The notes under the pieces are model-generated. The model saw only the letters and a list, made by a program, of their open reading frames with translations. It did no database searches and was not told the DNA's origin. Shown in pieces: positions 23,913 through 33,008 of a DNA stretch of 64,000 nucleotides. The position numbers were made by a program, and so were the translations under genes. Source of the stretch: SIG672 sp045605765 (GTDB lineage: Bacteria > Bacillota > Clostridia > Oscillospirales > CAG-272); contig JAZUQQ010000014.1 of assembly GCA_045605765.1 (NCBI GenBank), forward strand, positions 1 to 64,000. The letters are read 5' to 3'. Position 1 is the first letter of the stretch. Each line of letters starts with the position of its first letter.

Positions 23913-24182
23913 AAAGTTCAGATATTTTCAGAGAAAAACGACGAGATCGCAAGAGTTATTCTAGAGGATTTTGACCGCGGAATTACAGGCATACACTGCA
24001 AGGGCATGTACTCGGGCAAGGAGGGAATGATGCTTCTTTGCATGGTTGTGCCAAAACGGCTCCCGGATATAATAAACAGAGTCAGAAACATAGACAGAGG
24101 CGCTTTCATAGTCGTAAACGATACAAAAGAGGTACTCGGACAGGGCTTCGCGCTTGAAAGCTCGTACGATAAGATAAATTGA
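23913..24182 (+). pseudogene. Remnant of a YitT-family membrane protein (C-terminal DUF2179 domain only)
   Basis: An open frame without a start codon encodes about 89 residues that read like the cytoplasmic DUF2179 domain of YitT proteins: IFSEKNDEIARVILEDFDRG, then GMYSGKEGMMLLCMV, and at the end GAFIVVNDTKEVLGQGF. A stop codon precedes the frame, and the five or six membrane helices of a normal YitT protein are absent. A GTG with an AGGAG site at 23909 starts in another frame; loss of one A from the AAAAA run near 23935 would join them into a short domain-only protein. It is either a decayed gene or a small gene with a sequencing or frameshift error. Confidence 0.6.
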
Positions 24183-24207
24183 AACGTCCGTAAATAAGGA
24201 GAAATTT

Positions 24208-25119
24208 GTGAAAAAAAGAGTTCTTGCAATAAGCGGACCGACCGCCGTCGGGAAGACCGCGCTTGCGCTCGCAGTCGCTCGCGAGCTTGATGGGGAGATA
24301 ATCTCATGCGACTCGATGCAGATATACAAGGGAATGGACGTTGGAACGGCAAAGCCGACGAAAGAGGAGCTTTCTCTGGTGCGCCATCATATGATAGACG
24401 TTGTTTCTCCCGACGCAAGCTTTTCCTGTGCCGATTATAGGGCTATGGCTACAGAGGCGCTCCAAGATATAGCTTCGAGAGGCAAGATTCCGATATTTTG
24501 CGGAGGTACGGGACTTTATCTTGAAAGTGTGCTTTTTAACGGCGGATTTTCCGAAGCCCCTGCTAACCAAAATTTAAGAGAAATACTCGCGGCAAATACT
24601 CCTGAAGAAAATTGGGAACGTCTTATAAAAATTGACCCAGATGCGGCGGCAAAAACGCATATAAACAATCATATAAGAGTCATTCGTGCGCTCGAAATTT
24701 ACGAGCTGACGGGTATTACCAAAACAGAGTGGGACAGACGTTCGAAGGAGAAAATATCCGATTATGATCCTCGCATTTTGGTGCTTTTCGCCTCGGACAG
24801 AGAGATCCTCTACAACAGGATAAATAAAAGGGTGGACATTATGATCGAGCAGGGACTTGAAAGGGAAGTGAGAGAGCTTTCTCTTAAAAGATCATCGACT
24901 GCGGCACAGGCCATCGGATATAAGGAAATGTCAGAATATATCGACGGCAGATGTACGCTTGACGAGGCAATCGATAAGATAAAACAAGCGAGCAGGAACT
25001 ATGCAAAAAGACAGCAGACTTGGTGGAGAAGGTGCGAAAACGCAGCTATGGTGGATATTTGTAAGGAAAACTTTGAAAATATTGTAAACTTTGCGATTTC
25101 TCTTGCAAAAAATGATTGA
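24208..25119 (+). CDS. miaA: tRNA dimethylallyltransferase
   Basis: 303 residues, GTG start preceded by AAGGAG. It adds dimethylallyl to N6 of A37 in tRNAs reading codons that begin with U. P-loop GPTAVGKTALALAVA, DSMQIYKGMDVGTAKPT, CGGTGLYLESVL, and the C-terminal TRNA-binding part with AIGYKEMSEYI and RNYAKRQQTWWRR are all visible. Together with queA upstream it forms a small tRNA-modification cluster. The usual neighbours mutL and hfq are missing. Confidence 0.96.
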   Translation: MKKRVLAISGPTAVGKTALALAVARELDGEIISCDSMQIYKGMDVGTAKPTKEELSLVRHHMIDVVSPDASFSCADYRAMATEALQDIASRGKIPIFCGGTGLYLESVLFNGGFSEAPANQNLREILAANTPEENWERLIKIDPDAAAKTHINNHIRVIRALEIYELTGITKTEWDRRSKEKISDYDPRILVLFASDREILYNRINKRVDIMIEQGLEREVRELSLKRSSTAAQAIGYKEMSEYIDGRCTLDEAIDKIKQASRNYAKRQQTWWRRCENAAMVDICKENFENIVNFAISLAKND

Positions 25120-25144
25120 TATATAGAAAAATATATGTTATAAT
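25116..25144 (+). promoter_or_regulatory. Promoter of the HlyD-like to lspA cluster
   Basis: TTGATA (25116-25121), 17 bases, TATAAT (25139-25144). It overlaps the end of miaA and is the first clear promoter of the division cluster. Confidence 0.6.
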
Positions 25145-25179
25145 AATTAAATAATTTGGAAGTGTAACGGTGATGATAT

Positions 25180-26415
25180 ATGGATACAGCTTATATAAAG
25201 AGAATAGGTTTTTACCTTTTGCTTGCCCTGCTTGCGCTTGCGCTTATAATCAGTCTTGTATATCACGCTTTTGACGGACTTTCAGATGACCTTGAGCTCA
25301 TGTTTTTGAAAAAAATCAATTACTCGGAAACGCTTGAAATGAAGGCTTATCTCTCGCTTAGTGAGCATCCGATATCAGGAAGCATTGAGAAAGATGCGGT
25401 TCTCGAATATGCTTCGGGAGAAAATGCTCTCATATCAAAAGGGGATACCGTAGTGAGGGTCTACTCACAGGATGCCGATGCTTCTTTGATAGAGAAAATA
25501 AAAGGACTCAAAGAAAAGATAGAGTTTTGTCAAAAAGTGTCGTTGTACGTGTCAAGAGAGAGCGTAGAACGCCTCAAAACACAGATAGAAAAGTGTGAGA
25601 AGGATATTTCCGCAGCTACCGATCTCGGTAAGAAAAACGAGCTTCGCGACGAGCTTCAAGTGCTTCTTGCCGCGCACGCAGCAAAGATGGATGCCTCTGT
25701 GAATTATTCGGATATCATAAGAGGTTACGAAAAAGAGATAAGCTCTGCATACGAAGCGCTTGGAAAAGCGAAGGCTGAATATACCTCAGATATAAACGGA
25801 GCGTATTTTGCAGAGTGCGACGGATATGAGAGTATGTTCAATTGGGATGATATCTCCAAGGGTGGTCTCGACCTGCTTTACGACGCAGTCTCGGAAGGCA
25901 GAGCCTCGCAAAACATCGGAAAGCTCGGAAAGGTTGCTGATATGAACTCTTGGCGGCTTGTGTGTATCACTGACAAGGAAAGCTCTCTCAGGACTATTAA
26001 AGGAAAGCGACTTAACGTTACACTCGGTGCCTCGGGGAACACTTACACGCTTACTGTCGAACGCGTGGTTACCGAAAGAGATAGCGATAAAGCGGTGGTT
26101 ATATTTTCTTCATCGCTTATGCTTGACAGCGACGATTACGCTCATTTTCAGACAGTCAAGGTTGCTGTCAGCAGTGTAAACGGATATAAGATACCGATAA
26201 GCGCGGTCAGGTACGTGAACGGCGTTTCTGGGGTTTACGTGCTTCGCGGAAGTATGGTAAGATTTCGTCAGATAGATATAGTCGGATCTGGCGAAGGATT
26301 CATCGTGGCGGCAACGAGCGTTTCGCAGGTTGCCGAGGGCGTTTCTGTACTCAACAGATACGACCGCATAATCGTTCGCGGACATAATCTGTATGATAGG
26401 AAAGTAATAGTATAA
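25180..26415 (+). CDS. HlyD-like membrane-anchored protein of the division cluster
   Basis: 411 residues with one N-terminal membrane helix (FYLLLALLALALIISLVY). A short lipoyl-like strand region precedes a coiled coil (about 105-205, rich in Lys/Glu heptads), then a beta-barrel-like part returning through KVADMNSWRLVCITDKESSL and KIPISAVRYVNGVSGVYV. The layout is that of HlyD/membrane-fusion proteins. Genes of this type precede yggS-sepF in many Clostridia, suggesting a role in envelope or division rather than a classical exporter; no ABC partner is present. Function is inferred from position. Confidence 0.75.
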   Translation: MDTAYIKRIGFYLLLALLALALIISLVYHAFDGLSDDLELMFLKKINYSETLEMKAYLSLSEHPISGSIEKDAVLEYASGENALISKGDTVVRVYSQDADASLIEKIKGLKEKIEFCQKVSLYVSRESVERLKTQIEKCEKDISAATDLGKKNELRDELQVLLAAHAAKMDASVNYSDIIRGYEKEISSAYEALGKAKAEYTSDINGAYFAECDGYESMFNWDDISKGGLDLLYDAVSEGRASQNIGKLGKVADMNSWRLVCITDKESSLRTIKGKRLNVTLGASGNTYTLTVERVVTERDSDKAVVIFSSSLMLDSDDYAHFQTVKVAVSSVNGYKIPISAVRYVNGVSGVYVLRGSMVRFRQIDIVGSGEGFIVAATSVSQVAEGVSVLNRYDRIIVRGHNLYDRKVIV

Positions 26416-26423
26416 GGCGCGTT

Positions 26424-27146
26424 ATGACAGAACAATATAAGCAAACGCTTGCCGACAATTTCGTTCGGCTTGAAGAAAATATAAAAAAACATACGAAAAA
26501 CGGAGTTTTTCCGAAGGTGGTCGCCGCAACCAAAACGGTAGACCCGGAGGTCATAAACTATGCCGCTGAGCATTTCGGACTTACCGACATAGGCGAGAAC
26601 CGAGTTCAGGAGCTTCTTTCGAAATATGACGCTCTTGATAAGGATCGCTTGAATATTCATTTCATTGGACATTTGCAGAAAAACAAGGTCAAATATATCA
26701 TTGGCAAGGTCTGTCTGATACATTCGCTTGATTCGGTCGGACTTGCTATTGAAATAGAGAAGCAGTCTGCAAAGCGCGGTATCGTTACCGACGTGCTTGT
26801 CGAGGTCAATATCGGCGCGGAGGAAAATAAAAGCGGAGCAGATATTTCCGAGGTTTATGAGATAGTCGAAAAGCTCTCCGAGCTTCCTCACGTTCGCCTG
26901 CGCGGAATGATGACGGTGGGACCTAAATGCAGTGATTTTGAAGAGTACAAGCGGTATTTTGAAAAGACATACTCACTTTTTTCTGAAATTTTCCTTGACA
27001 AGGCGAGTGAAAAGGATCATAATATAGAGGATAATCTTCTGTCTATGGGAATGTCAGATTCCTATGTGGCGGCACTCGAATGCGGAGCGAACCTTATAAG
27101 ACCGGGATCTTGTCTCTTTGGGGTGAGAGATTACGGCGAAAAATAA
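26424..27146 (+). CDS. yggS: YggS/YlmE-family pyridoxal phosphate homeostasis protein
   Basis: 240 residues, 8 bases after the preceding gene. A single-domain alanine-racemase-like barrel that binds PLP and balances free PLP and amino acid pools. The PLP Lys is in PKVVAATKTVD; other signs are DIGENRVQELLSKYD, IHFIGHLQKNKVKYI, VEVNIGAEENKSG, GMMTVGP and SMGMSDSYVAALECGAN. Its place next to sepF is conserved in Gram-positive bacteria (ylmE). Confidence 0.93.
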   Translation: MTEQYKQTLADNFVRLEENIKKHTKNGVFPKVVAATKTVDPEVINYAAEHFGLTDIGENRVQELLSKYDALDKDRLNIHFIGHLQKNKVKYIIGKVCLIHSLDSVGLAIEIEKQSAKRGIVTDVLVEVNIGAEENKSGADISEVYEIVEKLSELPHVRLRGMMTVGPKCSDFEEYKRYFEKTYSLFSEIFLDKASEKDHNIEDNLLSMGMSDSYVAALECGANLIRPGSCLFGVRDYGEK

Positions 27147-27221
27147 GAGCAAAATCGAATATTTTTGCGCTCGGAGCGCTGAAAAATATATTAAAAACAA
27201 AATCAATTTTGGAGGTACGTT

Positions 27222-27731
27222 ATGGCACTCAAAGATGTAAAAAACGTGTTCAACAAGATCTTTTCTTCTGAGGAAGAGGAGGAAATACAAAGCTATAATT
27301 CGGACGAGTACGAGGACGAGGCGGCAAACGAATATCAGGCAAAGCCCGAGAGCACTCCCGCAGCAAGCGCGCCCGAGGCAACTCCCGTTGCAAAGCGTGA
27401 GACGATAGCAAAGGCGGCAGACGCTTCCTTCGAGCTTAAGGTAGTCAAGCCTGAAAACTTCGCTTCGGTAGGTCAGATAGCAGACCATCTTATCAATAGA
27501 AGAACGGTAGTTTTAAACCTTGAATCGACCTCGAAGGAAACTTCGAGAAGAATAATCGACTTCCTTAACGGAGTTGCATACACTCTCGACGGACAGATCA
27601 AGGCGGTCGCGAACAATACTTACGTTATAACCCCCAGTCACGTTGATATATCGGGCGAATCTCTGACAGAGAGCAAGCCCGCGGCAGCCGTTACTCAGGC
27701 GGCAGACGATTCGGGATTTGGCGGATTCTAA
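27222..27731 (+). CDS. sepF: Cell division protein SepF
   Basis: 169 residues. An acidic, Ala/Pro-rich linker (about 15-65) lies between an N-terminal amphipathic segment that anchors to the membrane and the C-terminal SepF domain (about 70-150). The domain shows VVLNLESTSKETSRRIIDFL and NGVAYTLDGQIKAVANNTYV. SepF assembles into rings, tethers FtsZ and helps septum formation. A GGAGG site precedes the ATG. The gene sits in the conserved ylm order. Confidence 0.93.
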   Translation: MALKDVKNVFNKIFSSEEEEEIQSYNSDEYEDEAANEYQAKPESTPAASAPEATPVAKRETIAKAADASFELKVVKPENFASVGQIADHLINRRTVVLNLESTSKETSRRIIDFLNGVAYTLDGQIKAVANNTYVITPSHVDISGESLTESKPAAAVTQAADDSGFGGF

Positions 27732-27758
27732 TTAAAACTCAAACAGGAGCCACTGAAC

Positions 27759-28043
27759 TTGGATTACCTCATTTATTTCGTCGTTTATTTCGTTTACGGC
27801 ATAATTTTCGTTCTGCAAGGGCTTATGCTTGTAAGAGCAATAAGCTCTTGGTTTGTGCAGGACGAGGGATCGCGATTTTACGATTTTCTCTACTATGCGA
27901 CAGAGCCTGTCATATATCCGGTCAGACGCCTGCTTCATAAATTGGGGCTTGCAGGCGACGGTATGATGATAGATATTTCCTTTCTCGTGACCGTAATACT
28001 TCTTTCGATCGTGCAGATGATCCTGCCGACGGTGAGACTTTAA
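27759..28043 (+). CDS. YggT-family membrane protein (YlmG)
   Basis: 94 residues with a TTG start, AGGAG being 9 bases upstream. Two hydrophobic helices (IYFVVYFVYGIIFVLQGLML and VTVILLSIVQMILPTV) flank the conserved loop with ISSWF and YPVRRLLHKLG. The family is needed for normal nucleoid or membrane protein organisation in plastids and bacteria, mechanism unclear. Position between sepF and the S4-domain gene is conserved. Confidence 0.88.
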   Translation: MDYLIYFVVYFVYGIIFVLQGLMLVRAISSWFVQDEGSRFYDFLYYATEPVIYPVRRLLHKLGLAGDGMMIDISFLVTVILLSIVQMILPTVRL

Positions 28044-28046
28044 AAA

Positions 28047-28835
28047 ATGGGAAGGTCGTACGAAAATGCGGCGGCAGATGAAAAGCTGCTTTATGCCAAA
28101 ATAGACGATATGATAGACAAGGCCGCAAGAGGACGTCTTGCTTCAAGCGGCTTTCTTACTCCGTCCGAGGTGCTTCTCGCAGAAAAATATCTGACTTACG
28201 GAAAATTTTCCTGTAATTGGGCACTTTACGGCGGATATGCGGACGCCGAGCGAAAAATACTCGTCGTTCTTCCCGATTATCTCGATATCGAATGTCTTGA
28301 TACAGACGAGCTTTTTCGCGCAGTTCTGATAAAGAATTCCGGACACGTCGATCTTGATCACAGATCGTATCTCGGGGCGCTTATGAATCTCTCGATAAAG
28401 AGGGAAACGCTTGGGGATATTATACTTCTATCCGACGGTGCGGTGGTTTTCTGCATGCTTCCGGTCGCCGCGATGCTTATGAGTGAGCCCTCGCCGCTTG
28501 AAAGGGTAGGGCGAGATAAAGTGTCGGTGTCTTATGCAGAAAAAGAGCTTTTTGCCGATTTTATGAGGGAATATGAAATGTTATCGGTGATAATGGCGTC
28601 ACTGCGCCTTGACTGCGCGGTGGCATCTCTGTCAAACTGCTCGCGTGCGATTGCACAGGAAAAGGTATTGCGCGGACTCGTTCAGAAAAATTACCGCGAG
28701 GAAACGTCGGTGAGCGCAGAGATAGCGCAGGGGGACACTCTTTCGATAAGAGGAGTCGGAAAATTTATAATAAACGCGGTCTGCGGCGAAACGAGAAGCG
28801 GCAGACTAAAAGTAGAGGTCAGGCGATACGTTTGA
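28047..28835 (+). CDS. ylmH: YlmH-family RNA-binding protein (S4 domain)
   Basis: 262 residues. The N-terminal part corresponds to the YlmH domain (SGFLTPSEVLLAEKYL, LYGGYADAERKILVVLP), followed by HVDLDHRSYLGALMNLSIKR and the C-terminal S4 RNA-binding domain with AIAQEKVLRGLVQKNY and GDTLSIRGVGKFII. YlmH homologues bind the large ribosomal subunit carrying stalled tRNA and can support ribosome-associated quality control. The start follows the YggT stop by 3 bases; coupling is likely. Confidence 0.9.
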   Translation: MGRSYENAAADEKLLYAKIDDMIDKAARGRLASSGFLTPSEVLLAEKYLTYGKFSCNWALYGGYADAERKILVVLPDYLDIECLDTDELFRAVLIKNSGHVDLDHRSYLGALMNLSIKRETLGDIILLSDGAVVFCMLPVAAMLMSEPSPLERVGRDKVSVSYAEKELFADFMREYEMLSVIMASLRLDCAVASLSNCSRAIAQEKVLRGLVQKNYREETSVSAEIAQGDTLSIRGVGKFIINAVCGETRSGRLKVEVRRYV

Positions 28836-28850
28836 GATATCCTCTAAAAG

Positions 28851-29594
28851 ATGGCTATGAAAGGAGATGACGGTGTGCTTCCGCCTTATGAACTTCAAAA
28901 AAAGAAATTTTCAAAAGCAATAAAGGGTTACAGTACCGCCGAGGTGGACGAGCATCTGGCTTTCGTTACTGCAAAATATACAGAGCTTTATACCGCGTAC
29001 AACGAGCTCGAATGTCGACTGAGAAAGGTTGAGGCAGAGCTTGGTGTTTGCCGGAAAAACGAAGAGATGGCAGAGCGCGCTATGCTTGCGGCACAGACAG
29101 AATCTCAGAAAATAATTGACGAGGCAAAAAGCAAGGCTCAAAGCATAAGAGATGCTGCAAAAAGCGAGACTGACCGAATACTCCACGAATTTCAGGAGCA
29201 GGTAAAGAGTCAGAAAGACGCGCTGAGGATAATGCGTGCGCGTGTGGTTGAATTCAGAAACAATATTTACAGTCAATATCATCAGCATATAGAATTTCTC
29301 GAATCGATAATCCCCGAGCTCGGACAAGATGAAGACGACTGGAATCTCGAAGATGAGGAATATGTCACCATGGCTGTTCATCAGATACGGCTTGATGTTG
29401 CAAAGGGAGAAAACGACGGTGCATTAAGCGGTCAGGCAAACGGTGCGTCCGCGAAAAATCCTTTTGAAGATGAAATGCTCGAAAGAATGGTTTCTGAAAG
29501 AGAGAATTTCAGAGGTATCGGACAGATGCCGCTGGGATACGGTATCGGCGAGGAGCCCCTCGTTGACGTAAGAAAAAAGAAGAAAGAAAACTAA
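28851..29594 (+). CDS. divIVA: DivIVA-family cell division/polarity protein
   Basis: 247 residues. The N-terminal membrane-curvature module is recognisable (KKKFSKAIKGYSTAEVDEHL with the conserved Tyr/Val/Asp pattern), followed by two long coiled coils (about 35-70 and 80-140). The rest is acidic and likely disordered, ending in a Lys-rich tail. DivIVA binds curved membrane at septa and recruits Min or cell-wall proteins. It overlaps the ylm cluster order and precedes ileS, as in many Firmicutes. Confidence 0.92.
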   Translation: MAMKGDDGVLPPYELQKKKFSKAIKGYSTAEVDEHLAFVTAKYTELYTAYNELECRLRKVEAELGVCRKNEEMAERAMLAAQTESQKIIDEAKSKAQSIRDAAKSETDRILHEFQEQVKSQKDALRIMRARVVEFRNNIYSQYHQHIEFLESIIPELGQDEDDWNLEDEEYVTMAVHQIRLDVAKGENDGALSGQANGASAKNPFEDEMLERMVSERENFRGIGQMPLGYGIGEEPLVDVRKKKKEN

Positions 29595-29649
29595 CCCACC
29601 TTAAATAACTTAGGATAAAAGACTAACATACAAAGGAGTTTCCATAAAA

Positions 29650-32445
29650 ATGGCTAAGGATTACACAAGTACACTTAATCTGCCGCAGACGAATTTTTCG
29701 ATGCGTGCAAATCTTCCCCAAAGAGAGCCCGAAACTATCAAATACTGGAATGATATAGGACTTTACGAGCTTCTCGATAAAAATGGAGCCGACAAGCCTC
29801 TTTTTGAGCTTCACGACGGTCCCCCCTTTTCGAACGGAAAGCTTCATATGGGACACGCGCTCAACAAGATACTTAAAGACTTCATAAACAAATCAAAGGT
29901 AATGGGCGGATATCGCATCTCCTTCATTCCCGGTTGGGATAACCACGGTATGCCTATCGAGAGTGCTATAATAAAAAAGAATAAGCTCGACAGAAAGAAG
30001 ATGTCGATACCCGAGTTCAGAAACGCTTGTCAGGATTTCGCACAGGATTTCGTAAACATTCAGCGCGACCAGTTCATTCGTCTCGGTATCGTTGCCGATT
30101 GGGATAATCCTTATCTCACTATGGATCCGAAATTCGAGGAGCGCGAGGTAAAGGTCTTTGGCGAAATGTTCCGCAAGGGATATATCTATAAAGGGCTTAA
30201 ACCGGTATATTGGTGTCCTCACGACGAGACAGCGCTTGCAGAGGCGGAGATCGAGTATCAGACCGATAAATGTACCTCTATCTACGTTAAATTCAGAGTG
30301 TGCGACGGACTCGGCAAGCTGGATGAGTCAAGACTCGATAAGACCTATTTCATAATCTGGACGACCACCCCTTGGACTCTCCCCGGAAACCTCGCTATCG
30401 CGGTAAATCCTGACGAAATCTACGTGGTTGTCAGAAATAACGAAAAGGACGAGGATTACATTGTTGCAAAGGCTTTGCTAGAAAAGACGATGAAGGACGG
30501 CGGCGTTGCCGATTACTCTGTCGTTTCCGAAATAAAAGGTAGAGAGCTCGAGCTTATGAAAGCAGCTCACCCCTTCCTTGACAGAGAGAGCGTGCTCCTG
30601 CTTGCAGATTACGTCACGATGGATAGCGGTACGGGATGCGTTCATACTGCTCCCGGATTCGGTGCAGACGACTATATCACCTGCAAGAAATATAATATGG
30701 ATATTATTGTTCCTGTTGACGACAGAGGTTATCAGACTGCCGATGCGGGCAAGTTCGCAGGAATGTACTACGAGGAGTCCAACAAGGCAATACTTGACGA
30801 TATGACCGAGAGCGGCGCACTCTTTGCATCCGAGGTCATTGAGCACGAATATCCTCACTGTTGGAGATGTAAGCATCCGATCATCTTCCGTGCAACCCCT
30901 CAGTGGTTCTGCTCGGTAGATGCGTTTAAGGGTCAGGCGGAAAAGGCTTGCGAGGACGTTGAGTGGATCCCCGCTTGGGGCGGAGACCGTATCTCGCAGA
31001 TGGTACGAGAGAGAGCAGACTGGTGTATCTCGCGTCAGCGTCATTGGGGGCTTCCCATTCCTGTATTCTACTGTGAGGATTGCGGCAAGGCGATCTGCAA
31101 CGAGGATACTATAAACTCGGTCGCAAAGCGTTTCGGCGAAAAGGGCTCGAACAGCTGGTACGAAGACAGCGCAGAGGCACTACTCCCCGAGAACTACTGC
31201 TGTCCCCACTGCTCCTCCAAGAAATTTGTAAAAGAAACCAATACCCTCGACGGCTGGTTTGATTCGGGATCAAGCCATTTCGCAGTTCTTGAAGGCGATA
31301 AGAAGGGCAAGTGGCCGGCAGACCTCTATCTTGAAGGTGCCGACCAGTACAGAGGTTGGTTCCAGTCCTCGCTCCTTACGGCAGTTGCCGCAGGCGGCGA
31401 GGGTGCGCCCTTCAAGGCAGTCCTCACTCACGGCTGGACTGTTGACGGTGAAGGCAAGGCGATGCACAAGTCGCTCGGAAACACGATAGCTCCCGACGAG
31501 ATCGTAAACAAGTATGGCGCAGAGCTCGTTCGTCTTTGGGTAGCATCGAGTGATTACCGAGTTGACGTTCGTGTTTCGGATAACATATTCAAGCAGCTCT
31601 CCGAAACCTACCGTAAGATCAGAAATACGGCAAGAATTCTTATGGCTAACCTTAACGGCTTTGAGCCCGACAGAGATCTTCTTCCTGCCGACAAGCTTAT
31701 GGATATTGATAAGTGGGCGCTCTCGCGTATGAACAAGCTTGCAAAGGCGGCAAGAGAGGCTTACGATAACTATGAGTTCCATATCATCTATCACGGCGTA
31801 AATAACTTCTGTACGACCGATATGTCCAAGCTCTACGTTGACATTACCAAGGACAGAGTTTACACGGAAAAGGCGGATAGCGAGGCACGCCGCTCGGCAC
31901 AGAGTGCTATGTGGTATATCCTCTCATCTCTCACCCGTCTTATCGCTCCCCTCATTTCCTTCACCGCAGAGGAGATCTGGCAACAGATGCCTCACCTCTC
32001 TACCGACAAGAAGGAAAGCGTATTCCTTTGCGATATGCCCGCGTATGACGAGAAATGGGATTTCAGCGAGCTTGAAGACAGATGGAACAAGCTCTTCGAT
32101 CTCCGTGACGACGTTATGAAGGCACTCGAAATTGCGCGTGCTAATAAGCTCGTTGGAAAGTCGCTTGACGCCAAGGTAACCCTATATCTTTCGGACGAGA
32201 TCAGAGATTTTGTCGCTTCGTTCGGCGATATGCTTCCCACCGTATTCATCGTTTCGGACGTCTGCCTTGAAGGCGCGAATGCTCCCGAGGGTGCGCACAC
32301 CGAAACCGAAAGCGGAATAGGAGTGCTCGTTGAGGCGGCAGAAGGTCAGAAGTGCGACCGTTGCTGGATGTTCACCAAGACTCCCGTCACCGACGGAGAA
32401 GGCTGCCTCTGCCCGCGTTGCGCTAAGATAATCGAAAGCTTATGA
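29650..32445 (+). CDS. ileS: Isoleucyl-tRNA synthetase
   Basis: 931 residues, class Ia. It charges tRNA-Ile and edits valine. HIGH region is PPFSNGKLHMGHALNKIL, the editing domain contains WTTTPWTLPGNLAIAV, the KMSKS loop reads KAMHKSLGN, a mild deviation, and the C-terminal zinc binding CDRCW...CPRCAK is complete. The start ATG follows AAAGGAG with 11-base spacing. No T-box leader precedes it, unlike many Firmicute ileS genes. It overlaps lspA by 4 bases. Confidence 0.97.
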   Translation: MAKDYTSTLNLPQTNFSMRANLPQREPETIKYWNDIGLYELLDKNGADKPLFELHDGPPFSNGKLHMGHALNKILKDFINKSKVMGGYRISFIPGWDNHGMPIESAIIKKNKLDRKKMSIPEFRNACQDFAQDFVNIQRDQFIRLGIVADWDNPYLTMDPKFEEREVKVFGEMFRKGYIYKGLKPVYWCPHDETALAEAEIEYQTDKCTSIYVKFRVCDGLGKLDESRLDKTYFIIWTTTPWTLPGNLAIAVNPDEIYVVVRNNEKDEDYIVAKALLEKTMKDGGVADYSVVSEIKGRELELMKAAHPFLDRESVLLLADYVTMDSGTGCVHTAPGFGADDYITCKKYNMDIIVPVDDRGYQTADAGKFAGMYYEESNKAILDDMTESGALFASEVIEHEYPHCWRCKHPIIFRATPQWFCSVDAFKGQAEKACEDVEWIPAWGGDRISQMVRERADWCISRQRHWGLPIPVFYCEDCGKAICNEDTINSVAKRFGEKGSNSWYEDSAEALLPENYCCPHCSSKKFVKETNTLDGWFDSGSSHFAVLEGDKKGKWPADLYLEGADQYRGWFQSSLLTAVAAGGEGAPFKAVLTHGWTVDGEGKAMHKSLGNTIAPDEIVNKYGAELVRLWVASSDYRVDVRVSDNIFKQLSETYRKIRNTARILMANLNGFEPDRDLLPADKLMDIDKWALSRMNKLAKAAREAYDNYEFHIIYHGVNNFCTTDMSKLYVDITKDRVYTEKADSEARRSAQSAMWYILSSLTRLIAPLISFTAEEIWQQMPHLSTDKKESVFLCDMPAYDEKWDFSELEDRWNKLFDLRDDVMKALEIARANKLVGKSLDAKVTLYLSDEIRDFVASFGDMLPTVFIVSDVCLEGANAPEGAHTETESGIGVLVEAAEGQKCDRCWMFTKTPVTDGEGCLCPRCAKIIESL

Positions 32446-33008
32446 TGCTTTATATCTATATTGCGGTAGTCGTGATCTCGGTCATTATTGACCAGATCAC
32501 GAAATACGCAGTTGCTTTAAATATGGCAGAGGGACAGTCGATACCACTTATTGAGAACGTTCTCCATCTCACGTACGTTACAAACGACGGTGCCGCTATG
32601 GGAATGATGGACGACTACCGCTGGGTGTTTATGACCGTCTCGACGGTCGCGCTCATCGGAATATCCGTCTGGATCTGCATTTGTCATAAAAAAATATCAA
32701 AGCTTTCGGGCATCGCATTTTCGATGGTCGTCGGCGGCGGTATCGGCAATATGATAGACCGCGTCTTCAACGGAGATGTGTTTGGCGACGGAGTGGTTAT
32801 TGATTTTATTGATTTCTGCGCGTTTCCCGAAATCTGGAAATGGATATTCAACGTTGCAGACTCCTTTGTCTGTGTCGGAGTAGGACTCGCCGTGCTTGAT
32901 ATTGTTCTCGACGAGATCAGAAGATATAAGCAGTCGAAGGCGCAAAAGACCGCTACGGTCGAAGGCTCGGAGAAGGAAACCGAAGCTACGAAAAAAGAGG
33001 AAAAATAA
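32442..33008 (+). CDS. lspA: Lipoprotein signal peptidase (signal peptidase II)
   Basis: 188 residues, longer than usual by a charged C-terminal tail of about 35 residues. Four membrane helices and the two catalytic aspartates are visible, in GNMIDRVF and FNVADSFV, along with VTNDGAAMGM. It cleaves lipoprotein precursors after diacylglyceryl addition. The ATGATG start overlaps the ileS stop, so translation is coupled. Several lipoproteins in the window (55674-57050, 57147-58166) are potential substrates. Confidence 0.94.
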   Translation: MMLYIYIAVVVISVIIDQITKYAVALNMAEGQSIPLIENVLHLTYVTNDGAAMGMMDDYRWVFMTVSTVALIGISVWICICHKKISKLSGIAFSMVVGGGIGNMIDRVFNGDVFGDGVVIDFIDFCAFPEIWKWIFNVADSFVCVGVGLAVLDIVLDEIRRYKQSKAQKTATVEGSEKETEATKKEEK

